DNA from: Deltaproteobacteria bacterium
Lineage (GTDB): Bacteria > Desulfobacterota > Syntrophia > Syntrophales > Smithellaceae
Length of the DNA: 37,751 nucleotides
Assembly: GCA_025361065.1 (NCBI GenBank)
Contig: JANYAY010000008.1
Span: 1 to 37,751, forward strand
Reading direction: 5' to 3'
Below are positions 32,953 through 37,751 of this stretch, piece by piece. The stretch's first letter is position 1. Every line of letters starts with the position of its first letter. The notes under the pieces are model-generated. The model had not been told where the DNA came from. It made no database searches and worked only from the letters and a program-made list of their open reading frames with translations. A program made the translations under genes and the position numbers.

Positions 32953-34581
32953 ATGAAAGAAATCTTAATAGCAACCAGCGGTGTAATCTTATTCTTAATC
33001 GGCATGTTCCGGCTTTCCTCAACAGCCCGAAAAATTATTGATATACGTATAAAACAATATATTAAATATGCAGTGGAGAAACCTCTTTACGGCCTTTTCA
33101 CCGGCATTGTTTCTACCGTTTTTTTTCAAAGTTCATCTGCTTCGATAGCCTTGACAATAGGTCTGGTGAGTGCAGGTTTGATCAGCTTTTACAGCTCACT
33201 CGCCATTATTCTGGGCGCAGATATCGGAACAACATTAAGTGTTCAATTTGTGATATGGAGATTTACTGAAATATCACCCCTCTTCATATCCGCAGGTGGA
33301 CTTCTGTGGTTAATTGGTCGCGACAAATGGAAAATTGCCGGTGAGATGATTTTCTATTTTGGCCTCATCTTTTTCGGCTTGGAACTGGTAAGTCAGGCGA
33401 CAGAACCGTTAAAAGAATCGCCGGCCTTTCTTAATTTTTTTGCCCAGGCCAAGAATCCTCTTTTCGGCATTGGTCTGGGCCTGGTTGTAACCGGGATTGT
33501 CCATGCATCAGCTATACCGATCGGCATTTTAGTTATATTGGCGCAGCAGGACGTTGTTTTATTGGAAAATGCTTTGCCTGTGATTATGGGGGCAAACATC
33601 GGCACAACCGTTACGGCGCTTATAGTTGGCACTGTCGCCACAGTAAGCGGTAAAAGAAGCGCCATATCTCATCTGGTTTTCAAATGCGCAGGCGTCCTGC
33701 TTTTCCTGATATTTATGCCGTATTTTTTGATTTTGTTGCGGGCTCTTTCTTCCAGCGTGGCCCAGCAGATTGTTTTGGGTCACTTTTTGCTGAATCTGCT
33801 CATCGTGTTTATGTTTGTCTTTTTCTTAAAACCGTTTGCCCGTTTAATGAATAAAATAATACCCGGCAAAGACCAGACTTTGCCACTCTGGCCGGAATTT
33901 CTTGATCAGAATGATTTGTCCGATACGGAAAAGGCGTTGGGCGATGTTCAAAAAGAGTTGCAGCGGGAGATGGTCATTGTGCAAAAAATGTTCACAAAAA
34001 GTATTGAATTGATCGCTTGCCCTAAAGAAGGTAAAAAGCGAGATATCTCTTATATCGAAATGGTGGTTAATAATTTACGAGCACAAATCGTCAGATTCTT
34101 ATGGCAAATATCAGCCAGGCACCTTTCCGTTAAACTATCCCAAAAACTTTTTGCGTATACGGCAATTACGGATGATATTGAAAGTATCGGCAACCATGTA
34201 ATATTGATAACAGATCTAGTTCTCCAGAAGTCCGCAAAGAAAATCAAGTTCAGCGAAAGCGGTGAGCGGGAGATAATGGAAATTATTGAATTAGTGAGCC
34301 GGAATCTTGATGACGCAATAACAATTATTGTCGAGCCGTGTGCCGAGAAAATCAGGGACATTATCAGCAGGGAAGAAGCAGTAGACATAAAAGTCAAAGA
34401 TTCACGGGAAAGGCATATCAAGCGATTTCATAACCGGCTATGTCAAGCCGAGGCCGGACCTTTTTTTGTGGAGATGCTCATTCATTTGGAACGCATATCT
34501 GATCACTGCGACAATATTGCACAATACGTTTTGGATATTGAAGAAAAGCAGCCCGAGGATGAACTGAATATAATTGATTAA
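32953..34581 (+). CDS. Na/Pi-cotransporter family protein with PhoU domain
   Basis: 542 residues. The N-terminal half is an inverted-repeat membrane transporter of the NptA/PNaS type: FFQSSSASIALTIGLVSAG and GADIGTT in repeat one, VTGIVHASAIPIGIL and GANIGTTVTALIVG in repeat two, with about eight membrane helices up to residue 300. The signature QSSSA is intact in the first repeat but reads VHASA in the second, so transport stoichiometry or substrate may differ. The C-terminal part (about 330-530) is a PhoU-like helical bundle that usually links phosphate uptake to regulation, ending LERISDHCDNIAQYV. A PhoU-type fusion is normal for YjbB-like proteins. The TRAP operon starts 18 bases after it with a good ribosome binding site. 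Confidence 0.87.
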   Translation: MKEILIATSGVILFLIGMFRLSSTARKIIDIRIKQYIKYAVEKPLYGLFTGIVSTVFFQSSSASIALTIGLVSAGLISFYSSLAIILGADIGTTLSVQFVIWRFTEISPLFISAGGLLWLIGRDKWKIAGEMIFYFGLIFFGLELVSQATEPLKESPAFLNFFAQAKNPLFGIGLGLVVTGIVHASAIPIGILVILAQQDVVLLENALPVIMGANIGTTVTALIVGTVATVSGKRSAISHLVFKCAGVLLFLIFMPYFLILLRALSSSVAQQIVLGHFLLNLLIVFMFVFFLKPFARLMNKIIPGKDQTLPLWPEFLDQNDLSDTEKALGDVQKELQREMVIVQKMFTKSIELIACPKEGKKRDISYIEMVVNNLRAQIVRFLWQISARHLSVKLSQKLFAYTAITDDIESIGNHVILITDLVLQKSAKKIKFSESGEREIMEIIELVSRNLDDAITIIVEPCAEKIRDIISREEAVDIKVKDSRERHIKRFHNRLCQAEAGPFFVEMLIHLERISDHCDNIAQYVLDIEEKQPEDELNIID

Positions 34582-34599
34582 TCAAAAAGGAGAGAGATA

Positions 34600-35625
34600 A
34601 TGGGAAAAAATATTAAGCGCTTTAGTATGCTGCTGGTGTTTGCATTTATAACATTAGCGGCATCTATGGCAAGAAGTGCTGAAACAATCGAACTGAAAAT
34701 GGCCCATTTTATGTCACCGCTGCATGTCCAGCATCAGCAGTCTTTCGTTCCGTTTGCCGAGGCAGTGGAAAAACTGACGGGCGGTAAGGTGAAAATTAAA
34801 ATATTTCCCGGTGGTGCTTTGGGCGGCGCCCCGGAACTGGCTGATTCAGTGAAGACTGGTATTGCAGATATTGCTTTTATCGTTCCCTCTTATACGACCG
34901 GTCGTTTTCCGCGGACTTCTGCTTTTGATTTGCCTTTTATGTTTGATAATGCCGTACAGGCAGCAGAAGTATTATATGGAGTTTATGACAAATATCTAGC
35001 CGAAGATTTTAAGGATTATAAAGTATTGTGGCTTTACAGTTGCGATACCGGTCAATTGCATTCAGTGGGGAGGCCTATCCGGGCGCTGGTAGATTTGCAG
35101 GGAATGAAAATGCGGGCCCCCTCTTCTTATATGAGTGAAGCATTAAGGCTTCTTGGTGCTAATCCGGTATCCATGCCGCTTTCCGATCTTTCCATGGCGC
35201 TGGATAAACATGTTATTGACGGTATGCTTTCACCCAGTACTTCATTAACTGATTTTAAATTAACAGAAATAATTAAAAACACAACACAGGTTGATTTTTA
35301 CATATCGCCAATGGCTGTGATTATGAATAAAGGAAAATACAACTCTTTACCTGATTATGCCAGAAAAGCCCTGGATCAGGCATCGGGAAAGAAGTGGGGA
35401 TTACGAGCCTCTAAGATTTATGACGATTATGCGAAATCTTCATTAAAAAATTTAAGCGACACCGGGAAAATAAAAGTCTATCGTTTAACGCCCGAAGAAA
35501 AAAAGAAGTTCAGGGAAAGAGTGAGAAAGATGGAAGCTGATTGGGTGGCAAAAAATGCGGTGAGGGGTATACCGGCTCAGGAATTGATGGATAAGATTCA
35601 TGAGTTCACAGCTAAAAGCAATTAG
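34600..35625 (+). CDS. dctP: TRAP transporter substrate-binding protein DctP
   Basis: 341 residues, ATG with AAGGAG about nine bases upstream. An N-terminal signal peptide is visible (basic GKNIKR, hydrophobic LLVFAFITLAAS, cleavage near ARSA before ETIEL), so the protein is periplasmic. The family pattern is complete: MAHFMSPLHVQHQQSFVPFAEAVEKLTGGKVKIKIFPGGALGG near the start, GIADIAFIVPSYTTGRFP, the conserved LQGMKMRAPSS with the Arg that binds the substrate carboxylate, LDKHVIDGML and DFYISPMAVIMNKGKY. The ligand is probably a carboxylic acid, which cannot be named from sequence. dctQ and dctM follow, so a complete secondary transporter is encoded. Confidence 0.94.
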   Translation: MGKNIKRFSMLLVFAFITLAASMARSAETIELKMAHFMSPLHVQHQQSFVPFAEAVEKLTGGKVKIKIFPGGALGGAPELADSVKTGIADIAFIVPSYTTGRFPRTSAFDLPFMFDNAVQAAEVLYGVYDKYLAEDFKDYKVLWLYSCDTGQLHSVGRPIRALVDLQGMKMRAPSSYMSEALRLLGANPVSMPLSDLSMALDKHVIDGMLSPSTSLTDFKLTEIIKNTTQVDFYISPMAVIMNKGKYNSLPDYARKALDQASGKKWGLRASKIYDDYAKSSLKNLSDTGKIKVYRLTPEEKKKFRERVRKMEADWVAKNAVRGIPAQELMDKIHEFTAKSN

Positions 35626-35653
35626 CAATATTTAAACCGGAGTTGTAAAAGTA

Positions 35654-36160
35654 ATGCATCAAAAACAGGAAGAAGCAAATTTGCTTTGTAAAATTGCTCA
35701 TACGCTCAATGGCATTGGCGTTGTTATAATTTTTTTACTCATGCTTTTGACAGTGGCGGATGTTGTTCTCCGGAAAATATTCAATAAAGGAATTTTGGGG
35801 ACACTGGAGATCTCCGAATTCATGATGGCTGCTATTGTATTTTTTTCACTGGCTGAAGGAGAGCTGAAAGACCGCAATGTCAGCGTTGATTTGGTGGTTA
35901 ACCGGTTATCATTGAAGAACCGCGCGCTTATTGATGCCCTTGTTAAAATTATCGGGCTTGTTCTTTATTGTTGTATTACTTTTGCCGTTTTCAGCTATGC
36001 CTTTCTTATGAAATCTTCCGGTGAAGTCTCTCTGGATTTGTGGTTGCCCAAGTACCCGCTTATTTTCATTGTTGCCGTGGCGTTGATTCTTTTTAGTGTC
36101 GTTCTCTTATTTCGAATGATTATTGCTTGGCGAGAGTTGTGGCAACTATGGATCCGATAA
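35654..36160 (+). CDS. dctQ: TRAP transporter small membrane subunit DctQ
   Basis: 168 residues with four hydrophobic segments, the usual number: about 20-40 (GIGVVIIFLLMLLTVADVVL), 50-75 (FMMAAIVFFSLAEGEL), 90-115 (IIGLVLYCCITFAVFSYAF) and 130-155 (IFIVAVALILFSVVLLF). The motif ADVVLRKIFN with conserved Arg and the DRNVSVDLVVNRL stretch are typical of the family. GGAG lies about 11 bases before the ATG. It couples DctP to the DctM channel in the inner membrane. The dctM ATG lies 13 bases inside its 3' end. Confidence 0.92.
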   Translation: MHQKQEEANLLCKIAHTLNGIGVVIIFLLMLLTVADVVLRKIFNKGILGTLEISEFMMAAIVFFSLAEGELKDRNVSVDLVVNRLSLKNRALIDALVKIIGLVLYCCITFAVFSYAFLMKSSGEVSLDLWLPKYPLIFIVAVALILFSVVLLFRMIIAWRELWQLWIR

Positions 36161-37452
36161 TTACAGGCGTTGCCGGAATTATGCTGATGGTTCTGCTCCT
36201 GCTCTTGCGCATGAATATTGGCTTCGCTATGGGAATTGTCGGTTTTGGGGGATTTGTCTTATTAACATCCTTCAGTGCCGGGATATCCATGATCGGTATG
36301 GTTGCATATAAGACGGGATCTTCTTATACATTAACCGTAATTCCACTCTTTATTTTGATGGGCCTGTTTTCTAATTCATCCCGGATGGGATATGATTTAT
36401 ATCAGGCAGTTTATCGCTGGATTGGTTTCCTGCCGGGAGGACTCGCCATGGCTACCGTTATGGCTTGTGCCGGTTTTGCCGCCATATCCGGGTCATCATT
36501 AGCCACGGCAGCAATTATGGGGATGGTAGCCTTGCCGGAGATGAAGCGCTTTAACTATGACAGCGCTCTGGCAACCGGCTGTGTCGCCGCCGGAGGTACG
36601 CTGGGTATCTTAATTCCGCCCAGCACCATAATGATTATCTACGGCATATTAACGGAACAGCCTATAGGGACGCTTTTCATCGCCGGCATTCTGCCGGGCA
36701 TTTTATTGACGTTCCTTTTTCTGGGAACAATATATCTTTTAACCAGGAATAATCCTCTTTTGGCGCCCGCCGGACCAAGTTTCCCCTGGAGGGAGAGATT
36801 TGCCGCACTTCAAAACACTGGTGGCGTTTTCTTTCTTTTTGTCCTGGTGATCGGCGGTCTGTATACAGGCTGGTTCTCGCCAACGGAAGCAGCGGGAGTG
36901 GGGGCATTCGGTGCTTTCGTAATTGCCTTAGTTAAGAAGCGTCTTAATCGAAAAAGTCTTTTTTCCGCCTTGTACGAAACCGCACTGACCACGGCAATGG
37001 TTTTCACAATTCTGATCGGCGCAAATATTCTCGGCTACTTTATGACGGTCAGCCAGATTCCGGAAAGTCTTTCTCGATTAATAGTGAGCCTGGGGCTAAA
37101 CAGATATGTGGTCATGTCGGTCATTTGCATTATTTATATTATTCTGGGCTGCCTGATGGAAGGCATGGCTATTATGGTATTGACACTGCCGGTTGTTTTT
37201 CCAATTGTTGTCCAAATGGGGTTTGATCCGATCTGGTTTGGAGTAATGGTTACACTATTTATGGAAATGGGTTTGATTACGCCACCCGTGGGCATAAATG
37301 TTTTTGTCATCAGTGGAATTGCCAAAGACGTACCGATGTACACCATTTTCCGTGGTGTCTTGCCGTTTTTTATCGCTATGGTCATTTGCCTGATTCTTTT
37401 GATCATTTTTCCGCAAATCGCTCTTATTCTGCCGCAAACAATGGGCCATTAG
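36148..37452 (+). CDS. dctM: TRAP transporter large permease subunit DctM
   Basis: 434 residues from ATG at 36148, which overlaps dctQ by 13 bases; a TTG at 36127 would extend it seven residues. It is a polytopic membrane protein of about twelve helices, the main permease of the TRAP complex, driven by sodium or proton gradients. Characteristic segments are FAAISGSSLATAAIMGMVALPEM, GTLGILIPPSTIMIIYGILTEQPIGTLFIAGILPG, GGLYTGWFSPTEAAGVGAFGAF and GLITPPVGINVFV near the C-terminus. Length and both internal repeats are complete. It is the last gene; about 160 bases later the IS end begins. Confidence 0.94.
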   Translation: MDPIITGVAGIMLMVLLLLLRMNIGFAMGIVGFGGFVLLTSFSAGISMIGMVAYKTGSSYTLTVIPLFILMGLFSNSSRMGYDLYQAVYRWIGFLPGGLAMATVMACAGFAAISGSSLATAAIMGMVALPEMKRFNYDSALATGCVAAGGTLGILIPPSTIMIIYGILTEQPIGTLFIAGILPGILLTFLFLGTIYLLTRNNPLLAPAGPSFPWRERFAALQNTGGVFFLFVLVIGGLYTGWFSPTEAAGVGAFGAFVIALVKKRLNRKSLFSALYETALTTAMVFTILIGANILGYFMTVSQIPESLSRLIVSLGLNRYVVMSVICIIYIILGCLMEGMAIMVLTLPVVFPIVVQMGFDPIWFGVMVTLFMEMGLITPPVGINVFVISGIAKDVPMYTIFRGVLPFFIAMVICLILLIIFPQIALILPQTMGH

Positions 37453-37614
37453 AAGGAGCAGAAGCTACCCATAACTATTCCGATTCACACTTGAATTATA
37501 ACTTCATCATCAGCAGTCCACCTGGCAAGACATCCCCCCACCAATCCGGCATAAAAATATATTGCTCTAATTTGCAAAATCTTTTATAATCCAATAACTT
37601 ATTAATTATAAATC
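37453..37614. other. intergenic remnant between dctM and IS end
   Basis: AAGGAG directly after the dctM stop suggests a ribosome binding site, but no start follows. The sequence may be the beginning of a next gene disrupted by the IS, or plain 3' untranslated sequence. Confidence 0.35.
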
Positions 37615-37751
37615 GGTAGTGTCAAAAGTTTTATGAAAACTAGCACGGATAAATGAAAAGAGAGATAGGATTTGGTTCGGGAGTAAAAGCAAGAGCCATT
37701 TGACATAGCGATAATGTTTGTCGGAAGATTTCAGGCAAACTTAGGCCATAA
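37615..37751 (-). mobile_element. IS element end, right contig copy (partial)
   Basis: Perfect reverse complement of 1-135 over positions 37615-37749. The outer boundary begins GGTAGTGTCAAAAG, the presumed terminal inverted repeat. As at the left end, only the last part of the element is inside the window. Having the same end at both contig termini, pointing outwards, is what assemblers leave when the IS is present in several copies. Confidence 0.7.

Noticed and set aside
1-37751. A composite transposon bounded by the inverted IS ends
   Set aside because: Content is mostly housekeeping (thi, cca, rfbB, Fe-S assembly) with no cargo of the usual kind; a contig break at a repeated IS is the simpler explanation.

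Overview
The window looks like one chromosomal contig from a Gram-negative anaerobe, most likely Syntrophales or another Desulfobacterota (deltaproteobacterial) lineage. This rests on gene content and protein style: lipoproteins, SPOR-NlpC/P60, a TRAP transporter, PilZ and HDOD signalling proteins, and a two-gene Fe-S assembly module. No rRNA or other taxonomic marker is present. I see no tRNA, rRNA, CRISPR array or phage genes.

Both ends carry the same sequence in opposite orientation: 1-135 is the perfect reverse complement of 37615-37749. It looks like one end of an insertion sequence, so the contig was probably broken at two copies of a repeated IS.

Region 1 (about 370-11.3 kb) is a split thiamine locus. 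One TPP riboswitch plus terminator precedes thiM-thiE-HAD phosphatase. A second TPP riboswitch plus terminator precedes thiN-thiD-thiC, with a small ABM-type monooxygenase after it. Together these could turn salvaged thiazole and de novo HMP-P into TMP, then thiamine, then TPP. The HAD protein is a candidate for the TMP phosphatase that a ThiN-type ending requires. Between the two thi blocks lie unrelated genes, mostly on the minus strand: a TPR protein, a YhcH-family protein (plus strand), a CBM9-like protein, a SpoIIAA-like protein and a small membrane protein. This part is littered with short palindromic dispersed repeats. Two of them have remodelled thiD: one separates a duplicated start, and another encodes its last 20 residues.

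Region 2 (11.4-20.2 kb) holds housekeeping and envelope genes: CCA-adding enzyme, a SPOR-NlpC/P60 lipoprotein, a tiny histone H1-like Lys/Ala protein behind a strong promoter, an FGGY kinase, an AcuB-like CBS protein, a CsgG-like/CIA30 fusion lipoprotein, and a SufC/SufB-like pair resembling the minimal SMS system.

Region 3 (20.2-32.6 kb) is regulatory and accessory: a TPR-CHAT lipoprotein, an HDOD protein, dTDP-glucose 4,6-dehydratase, a B12-type radical SAM enzyme and a methyltransferase, then a minus-strand two-gene operon (PilZ-PilZ-GNAT protein and a V4R-GAF-PAS hybrid histidine kinase).

Region 4 (32.9-37.5 kb) is a Na/Pi-cotransporter-like protein with a PhoU domain, followed by a complete TRAP dicarboxylate-type transporter (dctP-dctQ-dctM), ending just before the second IS end.
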